Positions 1 through 7,467 of a stretch of 16,499 nt of DNA are shown here, piece by piece (within the stretch, counting starts at the first letter, position 1; every line of letters begins with the position of its first letter). The stretch spans positions 1 to 16,499 of the forward strand of contig JAQVQF010000020.1 in NCBI GenBank assembly GCA_028701715.1, written 5' to 3'. The notes below the pieces were generated by a model. That model did no database searches. It was not told the DNA's origin and was given only the letters and a program-made list of their open reading frames with translations. Source of the DNA: Eubacteriales bacterium. Its GTDB lineage: Bacteria > Bacillota > Clostridia > Oscillospirales > CAG-382. A program made the translations under genes and the position numbers.

Positions 1-159
1 CAGCATTTCTTGATGTCTCACTGAATCCGGCGTATTTATTATGCCGGATTCAAGTGCAAGGTTTTTATATAATTTAATGTAAAAACCTTGCACTTGAATA
101 AATCAAAAACCGGGAAAGCCGCATCGCGGCTTGGTTTTTGATTTATTCAGTGGACATTA
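1..159 (-). repeat. Palindromic mosaic repeat, copy 1 (cut by window edge)
   Basis: This is the reverse-orientation copy of an element also found at 4978-5223, 8371-8511 and 14659-14749. It ends at 150-159 with GTGGACATTA, the inverse of the TAATGTCCAC that opens the other copies. Three hairpins are visible. The first pairs 95-111 with 133-149 (17 bp perfect) and encloses 116-122/126-132 (AAGCCGC/GCGGCTT). The second pairs 51-67 with 80-96 (17 bp perfect). The third pairs 22-31 with 43-52 (10 bp). The remaining modules seen in copy 2 would lie left of position 1. It sits beyond the 3' end of nfnB. No coding potential or transposase is associated with it. Confidence 0.85.
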
Positions 160-173
160 TATAGCAACAATCA

Positions 174-199
174 AGCCGCGGGGATAACCGCGGCTTTTT
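174..199 (+). terminator. Intrinsic terminator, plus strand
   Basis: AGCCGCGG (174-181) pairs with CCGCGGCT (188-195) around the loop GGATAA, and TTTT follows on the plus strand. The T run lies on the plus side only, so it most likely ends a gene left of the window. It could still act as a 3' hairpin for the nfn transcript arriving from the right. Confidence 0.65.
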
Positions 200-242
200 A
201 TCTGCATATTATACGGATCTGTTATTTTTCGGCTCTATAATG

Positions 243-1628
243 TTAATTCTGAATTTTTATTTCCTCGTCAATGGCTTCGGCGGCTTTCTTCCCCGCGCCC
301 ATGGCTAAAATAACGGTAGCCGCGCCGGTGACCGCGTCGCCGCCCGCGTAGACCGCTTCCCTGCTGGTTTTTCCGTCCTCGTCGGTTATTATACCGCCCC
401 ATTTTTGCGTATCAAGGCCGTTAACCGTGGCTTTTATAAGGGGATTGGGAGTTGTGCCGAGCGCCATTATAACACAGTCCACATCTATTTTAAACTCCGA
501 GCCCGCTTTTACGACCGGTTTTCTTCTGCCTGAGGCGTCGGGTTCACCAAGCTCCATATTAACGCAGATTATACCGTTGACGAATCGTTTTTCGTCGGCG
601 GTTATTTCAACGGGATTTGTAAGGAAATTGAAGATAATTCCCTCCTCCTTGGCGTGTTCGACCTCCTCCGCTCTCGCGGGCAGCTCCTCCGCGCCGCGTC
701 TGTAGATTATGTAAACCTCATCCGCGCCCATGCGTTTCGCGCAGCGCGCCGCGTCCATGGCGACGTTTCCGCCGCCGACAACAGCCACCCTCGCGGGGTG
801 CATAATCGGTGTGGACGAATCCTTATATGCTTTCATAAGGTTTACCCTGGTAAGATATTCGTTGGCGGAATAAACGCCGTTATAATTCTCACCCGGAATA
901 CCCATAAATTTGGGAAGCCCGGCGCCCGTGCCGATAAACACCGCCTCGAAGCCTTCCTCAAGCAGCTCGTCTACTGTTATGGTTTTTCCGATAACCACAT
1001 TGGTATCTATTTTCACTCCCATTTCCTTTAGGATATCGATTTCCTTGCTTACAATGGATTTGGGAAGTCGGAATTCGGGAATGCCGTAAACCAGAACGCC
1101 GCCCGGAATATGGAGAGCTTCGAACACCGTGACATCCCATCCCTTGGAGGCGAGCGTGCCGGCGCAGGAAAGTCCGGAAGGACCCGAACCGATAACCGCG
1201 GCTTTATGTCCGTTCGGTTCCAGCTTCACCGGCTTTTCGGTCGAATTGGCGTTGTGCCAGTCGGCGGCGAATCTTTCGAGCCTGCCTATGGCGACCGGTT
1301 CGCCTTTTACGGCTCTGACGCATTTTGCCTCGCACTGGGTTTCCTGCGGGCAAACTCTGCCGCACACGGCTGGGAGCGCGTTGGTTTGCTTTATTATACC
1401 GTAAGCGTCTTCAAATTTACCTTCGGCTATTTTCTTTATAAAATCCGGGATATTCACATTTACCGGGCAGCCCGCGACGCATGGGGAGGTTTTGCAATTA
1501 AGGCATCTTTGAGCTTCGGCACGCGCCAGTTCTTCCGTATATCCGAGCGCCACCTCGCCGAAATTGGTATTTCTTATTTCCGGCTTTTCGGTGGGCATTT
1601 CATGCTTTTTCTTGGACATATCCGCCAT
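243..1628 (-). CDS. nfnB: NfnB / GltD-like: NADPH-binding subunit of ferredoxin-NADP+ oxidoreductase (or glutamate synthase small subunit type)
   Basis: This 461-residue flavoprotein oxidoreductase resembles the glutamate synthase small subunit. The N-terminus has two cysteine groups typical of a pair of [4Fe-4S] clusters (C42, C45, C50, C54 and C89, C93, C99, C103). A dinucleotide fold for FAD follows (GSGPSG, 147-152), then a second for NADP(H) (GGGNVAMDAAR, 285-295). Enzymes of this build are often annotated gltA or gltD. The immediately upstream partner with a 2Fe-2S domain makes NfnAB the better call: electron-bifurcating NADH-dependent reduced ferredoxin:NADP+ oxidoreductase, a cytoplasmic complex of Clostridia and Thermotoga. 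The start at 1628 is backed by AAGGAG about 11 nt upstream; an in-frame ATG at 1619 is less well placed. Only two bases separate it from nfnA, so the two genes are co-transcribed. The bifurcating activity itself is inferred. Confidence 0.88.
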   Translation of the reverse strand: MADMSKKKHEMPTEKPEIRNTNFGEVALGYTEELARAEAQRCLNCKTSPCVAGCPVNVNIPDFIKKIAEGKFEDAYGIIKQTNALPAVCGRVCPQETQCEAKCVRAVKGEPVAIGRLERFAADWHNANSTEKPVKLEPNGHKAAVIGSGPSGLSCAGTLASKGWDVTVFEALHIPGGVLVYGIPEFRLPKSIVSKEIDILKEMGVKIDTNVVIGKTITVDELLEEGFEAVFIGTGAGLPKFMGIPGENYNGVYSANEYLTRVNLMKAYKDSSTPIMHPARVAVVGGGNVAMDAARCAKRMGADEVYIIYRRGAEELPARAEEVEHAKEEGIIFNFLTNPVEITADEKRFVNGIICVNMELGEPDASGRRKPVVKAGSEFKIDVDCVIMALGTTPNPLIKATVNGLDTQKWGGIITDEDGKTSREAVYAGGDAVTGAATVILAMGAGKKAAEAIDEEIKIQN

Positions 1629-1630
1629 AA

Positions 1631-2473
1631 TTATTTAATCTCCTTTTTAAAAAGCATGCAATGCTCCTCGCGCGCTTTTGTTTCGTCGGATTTATATATC
1701 GAGCCTCTTGACATCGCTTCGTCGAAATCCACAAGATGTCCGTCGAAATCGGGTCCGTCCACGCAGGCGAACTTGGTAACCCCGCCGACGGTGAGCCTGC
1801 AGCCGCCGCACATCCCCGTGCCGTCAATCATTATCGGATTCATGGAAACAATGGTCTTTATACCGTATTTTCTGGTCAGCAGGCACACGAATTTCATCAT
1901 TATCAGCGGGCCTATCGCAATAACGCAGTCGAATTTTTCGCCGTCGTCGATAAGGGCCTTCAGCGCGTCGGTGACAAGCCCCTTGGTTCCGGCGGTGCCG
2001 TCGTCGGACATCAGTATATATTTGTCGGATATTGCCTTAAATTCGTTTTCGAGTATCACGAGGTCCTTGTTTCTGAAGCCCACTATTGAAAAAACCTCAG
2101 CTCCTTGCTCATGCAGCTTCTTCGCCACGGGATAAGCTATGGCGCAGCCCACGCCGCCGCCGATGACCGCAACTTTCCCATAGCCTTCGGTTTCGGTGGG
2201 TTTACCCAAAGGGCCGACAAAATCGGTTATATAATCGCCTTCGTTAAGTAGGCTTAATTTTTCCGTGGTGGCGCCCACTATCTGAAATATAATGGTGACC
2301 GTTCCGCCGGATCTGTCATAATCGGCTATGGTGAGCGGAATGCGTTCCCCGTCTTCCCCGACACGCAGTATAATAAACTGTCCCGGTTCGGCTTTTTTTG
2401 CGATAAGAGGAGCGTCAACCTTCATAAGTGTGACGGCAGGATTGATATTTTCCTTATAAACAATTTTGTTCAT
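1631..2473 (-). CDS. nfnA: NfnA: FAD/NAD and 2Fe-2S subunit of NADH-dependent ferredoxin-NADP+ oxidoreductase
   Basis: This 280-residue protein belongs to the ferredoxin-NADP reductase/dihydroorotate dehydrogenase electron-transfer family. A flavin-binding barrel carries RIPLTIAD (about 44-51). An NAD-binding fold starts at VAVIGGGVGCAIAYP (101-115). A C-terminal cluster motif reads DGTGMCGGCR with a later Cys: D217, C222, C225 and C237 match the unusual Asp plus three Cys ligation of the [2Fe-2S] cluster known from NfnA. It partners the adjacent NfnB. I chose the ATG at 2473 because GGGAG lies 6-7 nt upstream and the family homology begins there. The frame stays open to 2587, but those 38 extra codons overlap the opposite promoter at 2581-2609 and do not look like the family. 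Confidence 0.88.
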   Translation of the reverse strand: MNKIVYKENINPAVTLMKVDAPLIAKKAEPGQFIILRVGEDGERIPLTIADYDRSGGTVTIIFQIVGATTEKLSLLNEGDYITDFVGPLGKPTETEGYGKVAVIGGGVGCAIAYPVAKKLHEQGAEVFSIVGFRNKDLVILENEFKAISDKYILMSDDGTAGTKGLVTDALKALIDDGEKFDCVIAIGPLIMMKFVCLLTRKYGIKTIVSMNPIMIDGTGMCGGCRLTVGGVTKFACVDGPDFDGHLVDFDEAMSRGSIYKSDETKAREEHCMLFKKEIK

Positions 2474-2580
2474 TGATAACTCCCGAAATTTTTCTTTGTT
2501 TATTATAGCACCGTGCATCATGTTTGTAAATAGCGTTTTTGAGGAAATATGCTTTACAGACCGTCTCTTTTTGTCCCATA

Positions 2581-2609
2581 TTGACATATTGAAATCAATA
2601 TATTATAAT
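2581..2609 (+). promoter_or_regulatory. Consensus sigma-A promoter for the flippase-like gene
   Basis: TTGACA (2581-2586), 17 bases, then TATAAT (2604-2609): both hexamers and the spacer match the vegetative sigma-A consensus exactly. A start near 2616 would give a leader of roughly 70 nt before the gene at 2685. The -10 lies in TATTATAATA, which reads the same on both strands, so the minus-strand nfn operon could use an overlapping -10; its -35 would be weak. Confidence 0.8.
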
Positions 2610-2684
2610 ATGGGTATATTGAAAAGCCATGAATGAGTTTTTCAATAAGCCCCAATGCAAAAAAAGCACACATAAGGATAAATA

Positions 2685-3725
2685 ATGAAAGATACCCGGC
2701 CTGTTACATCAAAAAAGCGTTTTATACTGAATATAGTCTTCGTCACGGTGCTTATGACATCGGTTTTTATTTATATCGGGTTGAATTTCAACCTGCTTGA
2801 AATCATTGACACGCTTACCACAATATCATGGGTATGGAACGTGCTTGCTCTTGCGGCGCTTTGCGTACAGTTCCTTTCCGAAACGTTTTGCTTCATGATA
2901 ATGCTAAAATCCTTCGGCAATGCCGTAGGCTTCCGTCGGGCTTTCGAATATACCTCCGTCGATTTGTTTTATATGAGCATTTCCCCTTTTGCGGTGGGGG
3001 GAATACCGGCTCAGGCTTTATATATGAACGGCGACGGTTTGTCAAAGACACATACCGGAGTATCCATCGCAATGTTTACCTGTATAAACAAGGTGGCGAT
3101 GCTTATCTCAAGCGTATTCGCCATTATTATAATACCCGGCGTTTTTAATACGGGCAATCCTTTTTTCGGAGTGACCTTGGTGTACGGTTTCCTGTTTATG
3201 GCGGGCATAATACTTTGCTGCGGTTCCGTTTTGCTGTCGCCGAGGCTTGTAACGGTTGTTTCCGGTTTTTTTATAAAAATATTGAATAAATTACATATTA
3301 TAAAGGACATTGATAAATCACAGACATCGCTTGACACAAAGCTTAAGGACTATTACGCCTGTTCCGGCTACATAAAATATCATCCCTCCGTATCCTTAAC
3401 GGTTTTTATGCTGTGCCTTATAAAGCGTTTCGCCATGCTTGTGCCGGTTTATTTTGTTTATCGCGGGTTGGGGCTTTCGGGTGTGTCGTTTTCCTATATA
3501 ATTGCCGTCCAGGCGATATTGGGCATGGCGCTTGAATCCTTCGTGCTTCCCGGAGCCATAGGCGCCCTTGAAACCGCCTCGATGGCGTTTTACCCCGGCA
3601 TATTCGGCGAAAATCTGGCGCTCCCCGCCGTGCTTTACATAAGGACCTTCTGCTATATGCTTGTCGTGATTTTATCAGGAACAGTGGTCGCAATAAAGCA
3701 CATGAGAATGTCCAAAAGCAAATGA
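2685..3725 (+). CDS. Lysylphosphatidylglycerol synthase TM region / UPF0104 flippase-like membrane protein
   Basis: This 346-residue, very hydrophobic protein has about eight predicted membrane segments. They lie roughly at 15-35, 48-72, 118-150, 155-182, 232-258, 265-290 and 310-338, plus less clear ones. The late motif GAIGALETASMAFYP fits the conserved glycine-rich loop of the LPG_synthase_TM (AglD/YbhN-like, formerly UPF0104) family. Members lacking the soluble acyltransferase domain, as here, are annotated as flippase-like proteins thought to handle lipid-linked substrates; no substrate can be read from this sequence. The start has AAGGA about 7 nt upstream. The gene is monocistronic, with a perfect-consensus promoter ahead of it and a terminator 15 nt after the stop. 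Confidence 0.75.
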   Translation: MKDTRPVTSKKRFILNIVFVTVLMTSVFIYIGLNFNLLEIIDTLTTISWVWNVLALAALCVQFLSETFCFMIMLKSFGNAVGFRRAFEYTSVDLFYMSISPFAVGGIPAQALYMNGDGLSKTHTGVSIAMFTCINKVAMLISSVFAIIIIPGVFNTGNPFFGVTLVYGFLFMAGIILCCGSVLLSPRLVTVVSGFFIKILNKLHIIKDIDKSQTSLDTKLKDYYACSGYIKYHPSVSLTVFMLCLIKRFAMLVPVYFVYRGLGLSGVSFSYIIAVQAILGMALESFVLPGAIGALETASMAFYPGIFGENLALPAVLYIRTFCYMLVVILSGTVVAIKHMRMSKSK

Positions 3726-3740
3726 AAATCCGCATACTAT

Positions 3741-3778
3741 CACCGTATACCGTTATAAAACGCTATACGGTGTTTTTT
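3741..3778 (+). terminator. Intrinsic terminator after the flippase-like gene
   Basis: CACCGTATA (3741-3749) pairs with TATACGGTG (3764-3772), 9 bp, followed directly by TTTTTT (3773-3778). It lies 15 nt past the stop codon and separates this gene from the cotJ operon. Confidence 0.85.
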
Positions 3779-3863
3779 CTGACCTTTTTCGACATCATCG
3801 CATATCCTTTTAACAGCGGAGTAAAAAACTGTATCCCGCAAAACGAAAAAAAGGTGTGAACAG

Positions 3864-4109
3864 ATGACACTCAACGACATACAACCGGGGTTTGAAGAAG
3901 ATATGGGTCTTCTCAAGGCGTCGACATGCCGTGAATATTCGGTTAATCCCGGCACCGTCGGCACGGGAAACCAGGTGCTCGCCATGGCTTACGTTCCGTA
4001 CCAGGAATTTACCGATTATTTCACCTCTTACGCCGACGCTCTCGACAACGGCTCACTCTTTAAAAATCTGATAAAGACGTTTGACGGAAAAAGGGTTATA
4101 AAAAGATGA
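3864..4109 (+). CDS. cotJA: Spore coat associated protein CotJA
   Basis: This 81-residue protein is close to the usual CotJA length of about 80. It is first in an operon whose next two genes have the sizes and features of CotJB and CotJC, so the assignment rests on sequence type plus operon order. The core has the family's look: a short acidic N-terminus, then a segment with VGTGNQVLAMAYVPYQEF. In Bacillus subtilis CotJA and CotJC are incorporated into the spore coat and the operon is transcribed in the mother cell. The start has AAAGGTG about 6 nt upstream. No convincing sigma-E promoter could be read in 3779-3863. The stop overlaps the cotJB start in ATGA (4106-4109), which implies translational coupling. 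Confidence 0.87.
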   Translation: MTLNDIQPGFEEDMGLLKASTCREYSVNPGTVGTGNQVLAMAYVPYQEFTDYFTSYADALDNGSLFKNLIKTFDGKRVIKR

Positions 4110-4369
4110 AGTCCGGTCAGGCAAAGCTCCTGAGAAAATTGATGGATGTTGATTTTGTGATACACGAGACCGTTCTATACCTTGACGGTCATCCCGGCAA
4201 TCAAAGAGCTCTCGAATTTTATAAAAAAGCCGCCGCCGAGCAAAAGGAAATCTATAACCAGTATGTAACGCAGTACGGGCCTATAGTCGCGGAGGATGTC
4301 CGTCAGAATTCATGGACATGGATAGATTTTCCTTGGCCCTGGCAAAACGATAAGGAGGTAGATAATTAA
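4106..4369 (+). CDS. cotJB: Spore coat protein CotJB
   Basis: This 87-residue protein has the same length as B. subtilis CotJB. It opens with a charged helix (KLLRKLMDVDFVIHETVLYLDGHP) and ends with a Trp/Pro-rich tail (WTWIDFPWPW), a signature of the family. It starts inside the cotJA stop (ATGA) and its TAA shares one base with the cotJC ATG, so all three genes are tightly coupled. CotJB is required for, or associated with, the CotJA/CotJC coat layer; no enzymatic role is known. Confidence 0.9.
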   Translation: MKSGQAKLLRKLMDVDFVIHETVLYLDGHPGNQRALEFYKKAAAEQKEIYNQYVTQYGPIVAEDVRQNSWTWIDFPWPWQNDKEVDN

Positions 4370-4965
4370 TGTGGGAATATGAAAAGAAGCTGCAGTATCC
4401 CGTAAATATAAAAAGGCCGAATCCGGCAATGGCCAAACTGATCATGACTCAATACGGAGGCCCGGACGGAGAAGCGGGCGCCGCGATGCGTTATCTTTCC
4501 CAAAGGTACACAATGCCCTATAAAGAAGTAATAGGCATACTTACCGACATTGGCACGGAAGAGCTTGCGCACCAGGAGATTGTCAGCACGATAGTTTATC
4601 AGCTCACCAGGAATCTTTCTCCCGAGGAAATCATGGCTTCCGGTTTTGATACCTATTTTGTCGACCATACCGTCGGTATCTACCCGGTAGCAGCATCCGG
4701 CGTACCCTTCAGCGCATGCGCCTTCCAGTCAAAGGGCGATGCGATAACGGATATTTTCGAGGATATGGCCGCCGAGCAGAAAGCGCGTACCACCTACGAC
4801 AATATTCTCCGTTTGGCGGATGATCCCGACGTAATCGATCCCATTCGTTTTCTGCGTCAGCGCGAGGTAACGCATTTCCAGCGTTTCGGCGACGGGCTGC
4901 GCGTGATACAGGATAACCTAAACTCAAGGAATTTCTACGGTTACAATCCGGAATACGATCCATAA
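4369..4965 (+). CDS. cotJC: Spore coat protein CotJC, manganese-catalase family
   Basis: This 198-residue ferritin-like protein belongs to the Mn-catalase family. Likely di-manganese ligands are E35, E65 and H68 (in TEELAHQE), E136 (in AAEQKAR) and H169 (in REVTHFQRF), which fits the Glu/His pattern of the non-haem catalases. CotJC proteins are coat components, and clostridial members have been linked to peroxide breakdown; activity here is inferred from retained ligands. A strong ribosome site, AAGGAGGT, lies about 8 nt before the ATG, and the ATG overlaps the cotJB stop by one base. No poly-T hairpin directly follows; the repeat at 4978 and the terminator at 5250 come next. Confidence 0.92.
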   Translation: MWEYEKKLQYPVNIKRPNPAMAKLIMTQYGGPDGEAGAAMRYLSQRYTMPYKEVIGILTDIGTEELAHQEIVSTIVYQLTRNLSPEEIMASGFDTYFVDHTVGIYPVAASGVPFSACAFQSKGDAITDIFEDMAAEQKARTTYDNILRLADDPDVIDPIRFLRQREVTHFQRFGDGLRVIQDNLNSRNFYGYNPEYDP

Positions 4966-4977
4966 TACCATTGTATT

Positions 4978-5223
4978 TAATGTCCACTAAATAAATCAAA
5001 AACCAAGCCGCGATGCGGCTTTCCCGGTTTTTTGATTTATTCAAATGCAAGGTTTTACATTAAACAATGTAAAAACCTTGCACTTGAATCCGGCATATTT
5101 ATTATGCCGGATTTAGTGAGACATCAAAAAATGCTGTAAATTCATAAAAACTTCAGTTTTTATGAATTTATGCGGCATACGCCGCATGAACAAACCGTTA
5201 TACGGTTTGTTCAGCAGACATTA
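4978..5223 (+). repeat. Palindromic mosaic repeat, copy 2 (longest)
   Basis: This is the most complete copy, filling most of the 334-bp gap between the convergent cotJC and larA. It opens with TAATGTCCACT (4978) and closes with AGACATTA (to 5223), so TAATGTC/GACATTA are terminal inverted repeats. In between are six hairpins in series: (A) AATAAATCAAAAACC type with an inner GCCGC/GCGGC stem; (B) TGCAAGGTTTTACATT type; (C) AATCCGGC/GCCGGATT; (D) 5138-5151 pairing 5156-5169 (14 bp perfect, loop TTCA); (E) 5170-5187, ATGCGGC/GCCGCAT; (F) 5188-5212, GAACAAACCG/CGGTTTGTTC. An internal AGTGAGACATC after hairpin C resembles the inverse of the left end, as if a smaller element (A-B-C) were nested. No ORF lies in it. 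Confidence 0.88.
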
Positions 5224-5249
5224 TTTATATCTATACCTATATGCGCGAA

Positions 5250-5281
5250 AAAAGCGGCAGTCTAAGGGCTCTGCCGCTTTT
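5250..5281 (-). terminator. Bidirectional intrinsic terminator between larA and cotJC
   Basis: AAAAGCGGCAG (5250-5260) pairs with CTGCCGCTTTT (5271-5281), 11 bp, with a 10-nt loop. On the minus strand the stem is followed by a T run of six, 18 nt after the larA stop, so larA is its main client. The T run on the plus side (TTTTAT) may also serve cotJ transcripts. Confidence 0.85.
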
Positions 5282-5298
5282 ATATTATGTCTGTTATG

Positions 5299-6696
5299 TC
5301 AGCCGTCAAACCCCATCGCGGTTATATCCTGACAGTTCCATTCCTTTATGCTCTTCCAGATTTCATCGTTCGGCTGCGCCGCGATCATCCTGTCGCCGAA
5401 GCTCATATTGTTCATAAGCCCTTCTTTAAACTTCGCCTTCGAGGTCCAAAGGCCGAGGCTGGGCGAATCGATGAAATAAATTTCCTCCCCTTCGATTGTG
5501 TTGAATCCGCTCTTCAGGATGTCGGGATTGTATTTTTTCAACGCCTCTTCAATATCCATATATCCGTAGCCCACGCTTTCCGTTTCTTCACGGGTGAGAT
5601 GACCCGGGGCATAGGTTATATTGAATCTGCCCTCCGACGAGCCGTGAATAAGATGAGCTGCGGCATGGGCAAGATCGTGTAGCTCCTTGTCGCCGTTGAA
5701 CGCGTCAAGAGAACGGGGAGTGCCCTTGTACCCGTATTTCCGAATCATGCGGTCTACTTCAGGCTGTTCGCCGAAGCGCTCCACGCCCGGAGCGATGATT
5801 AAAAGCTCTCCGCCGTCGGCGATAACCTTGCGGGTGCGGTAAACCGCTTTATTGGCAACCCAGGTGCTGCGGAATTCCCTGCCGTCCATAAAGCAAACCG
5901 CTTTCTTTATTGGGCGGTCGAACATGAACACGGTTTTTTCTCTCGCGTAACGCGCCGCCTTCACGTATGTTTCGGTGTCGTCGCCCACATAAAGCCCCGT
6001 GGTTTTCAGCTCGTTGTTCTCTTCCCTGGATTTGACGATAAGAGCGTATACCGCGGGAACCTTCTTCATATATTTCGCTTCGGCGTAATTATAGCAGCCG
6101 CGAAGCGGTGTGATAACCTGTCCGAGGTTGTTTTCTATACCGCAGAGCGCTGCGGTGATATGCGAAGCGCATATCATTTTCTTGCCGCCGAGACCGATAA
6201 AATAGTTCTTATTATGGTTGGCAAAGCCCAGCACCTCATGGGGGACAACCTGTCCTATGTTGATGACGAGGTCATATTCTCCTTCCGTGACTTCCCTGTT
6301 GATCTCAACCGGAATAGGCCAGTCGGCAAGGCCTCCCGTGGCGTTTTTTACAAAATCGCCGCTTATTTCGCCCAATACGGCGCAGCCGTTTTTCCAATCG
6401 TGCTTCAATATCCGTTCCTCGGGAATATCCCCGAACATCCATCTGTTTTCTTCCGGGGTATGCGGCACATGCTGACCGAGCGTCGGTATTACCGTCGTTT
6501 CGCAGCCCGCGCCGAGGATATGATAGAGCATATTTGTCAATATCCCCGCTCCCGAATGAAATCTTGTTATATCCGGCGGCAAAAGCAGCGCTTTTTTCGG
6601 CCTTCCGTATTTTTTTACCGCCTCTTCCACAAGCCGCGTCATCATTTCATACTGCGCGTTGCTGTCGATAATACTGTTTTCCCTATAAAACCACAT
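5299..6696 (-). CDS. larA: LarA-family nickel-pincer-dependent 2-hydroxyacid racemase/epimerase
   Basis: This 465-residue protein is of the lactate racemase (LarA) family, somewhat longer than the roughly 425 residues of Lactiplantibacillus plantarum LarA. The visible signature is DITR (42-45), then GQH (H76), and H153, K163 and H179. The spacing H153-K163-H179 (10 and 16) equals that of H174-K184-H200 in L. plantarum LarA, where Lys binds the pincer cofactor and the His residues act in catalysis and nickel binding. The family covers lactate, malate, phenyllactate and other hydroxyacid racemases and a gluconate epimerase. The loop around K163 (GFANHNKNYFIG) differs from the common glycine-rich form, so the substrate is unknown. 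GGAGGAC lies about 7 nt before the ATG; the gene is 15 bp downstream of larB and ends before a strong terminator. Confidence 0.85.
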   Translation of the reverse strand: MWFYRENSIIDSNAQYEMMTRLVEEAVKKYGRPKKALLLPPDITRFHSGAGILTNMLYHILGAGCETTVIPTLGQHVPHTPEENRWMFGDIPEERILKHDWKNGCAVLGEISGDFVKNATGGLADWPIPVEINREVTEGEYDLVINIGQVVPHEVLGFANHNKNYFIGLGGKKMICASHITAALCGIENNLGQVITPLRGCYNYAEAKYMKKVPAVYALIVKSREENNELKTTGLYVGDDTETYVKAARYAREKTVFMFDRPIKKAVCFMDGREFRSTWVANKAVYRTRKVIADGGELLIIAPGVERFGEQPEVDRMIRKYGYKGTPRSLDAFNGDKELHDLAHAAAHLIHGSSEGRFNITYAPGHLTREETESVGYGYMDIEEALKKYNPDILKSGFNTIEGEEIYFIDSPSLGLWTSKAKFKEGLMNNMSFGDRMIAAQPNDEIWKSIKEWNCQDITAMGFDG

Positions 6697-6711
6697 AGCC
6701 GTGTCCTCCGC

Positions 6712-7467
6712 TTATTTTGATTTTTTATGATTTACCATGCTTGCGACATATCCCGCGCCGAAGCCGTTGTCGATATTCACCGCGCATACGCCGCTTGCGC
6801 AGGAATTCAACATCGAAAGCAGCGCCGCCACTCCGCCGAAAGAAGCGCCGTAGCCGACGCTTGTGGGCACGGCGATAACCGGACAGTCGGCGAGTCCGCC
6901 GACCACGCTCGCCAGCGCGCCCTCCATGCCCGCCACCGCTATAATAACGTCCGCGCTCATAATTTCGTCAAGATATGAAAGCAGTCTGTGAAGCCCGGAA
7001 ACTCCCGCATCGTATATCCGCGTCACCTTATTGCCGTATATCTCGGCGGTCAGCGCCGCTTCTTCGGCTATCGGCATATCGGCGGTCCCTGCCGATATCA
7101 CAAGCAACTTCCCTTCGGTGTCGGGCGCGGGCTTTTCGCCTATATAACCTATACGTCCGATTTCGTAATAGGTGATCGGAACACGGCTTTTTATTTCTTC
7201 GGCGGCATCGGCCGCAAGGCGGGTGATTAAAATGCGTTTTTCGCCGTTTTGCAGCATTGCCGATACGATTTTTATAATTTGCGAGGCCGTTTTGCCTTCG
7301 CCGTATATGACCTCGTTCTGTCCCTGACGCAGAGCGCGGTGGTTGTCAAGCTTGGCGAAGCCCAAATCGGTAAAAGGCGCCGCCTTTAACGCAAGCACAG
7401 CGTCGTCCGCCGATATATCGCCCTTTGCCACACGCTCGAGAATACATTTGATTTCTTTTTTATTCAT
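6712..7467 (-). CDS. larB: LarB: pyridinium-3,5-biscarboxylic acid mononucleotide synthase (nickel-pincer cofactor step 1)
   Basis: This 251-residue protein has a PurE/AIR-carboxylase-like C-terminal half. LarB carboxylates and hydrolyses nicotinic acid adenine dinucleotide to the biscarboxylate mononucleotide, the scaffold of the LarA cofactor. Family features include an N-terminal helix typical of LarB (LERVAKGDISADDAV), AGMEGALASVVGGL (179-192), PTSVGYG (201-207) and LNSCASGVCAVNIDNGFGAG (220-239). C223 in the LNSCA motif probably corresponds to the cysteine that forms the covalent substrate adduct in L. plantarum LarB. It overlaps the end of larE by 8 bp, and larA follows after 15 bp, so the three form one operon. 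Confidence 0.92.
   Translation of the reverse strand: MNKKEIKCILERVAKGDISADDAVLALKAAPFTDLGFAKLDNHRALRQGQNEVIYGEGKTASQIIKIVSAMLQNGEKRILITRLAADAAEEIKSRVPITYYEIGRIGYIGEKPAPDTEGKLLVISAGTADMPIAEEAALTAEIYGNKVTRIYDAGVSGLHRLLSYLDEIMSADVIIAVAGMEGALASVVGGLADCPVIAVPTSVGYGASFGGVAALLSMLNSCASGVCAVNIDNGFGAGYVASMVNHKKSK

Noticed and set aside
1..159. Insertion sequence end
   Set aside because: Terminal inverted repeats exist, but no copy carries or borders a transposase gene and no clear target duplication was found. I call it a repeat only.
1110..2135. 341-codon plus-strand ORF across the nfnA/nfnB junction
   Set aside because: It lies wholly antisense to two well-supported genes, and its translation has no recognisable family.
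2474..2587. N-terminal extension of NfnA to the ATG at 2587
   Set aside because: The extension is not family-like, overlaps the opposite sigma-A promoter, and a good ribosome site precedes the ATG at 2473.
3779..3863. Sigma-E promoter for cotJ
   Set aside because: GCATATC near 3799 resembles a -35, but no acceptable -10 lies at the right distance. Expected from the biology, but not supported by the sequence.
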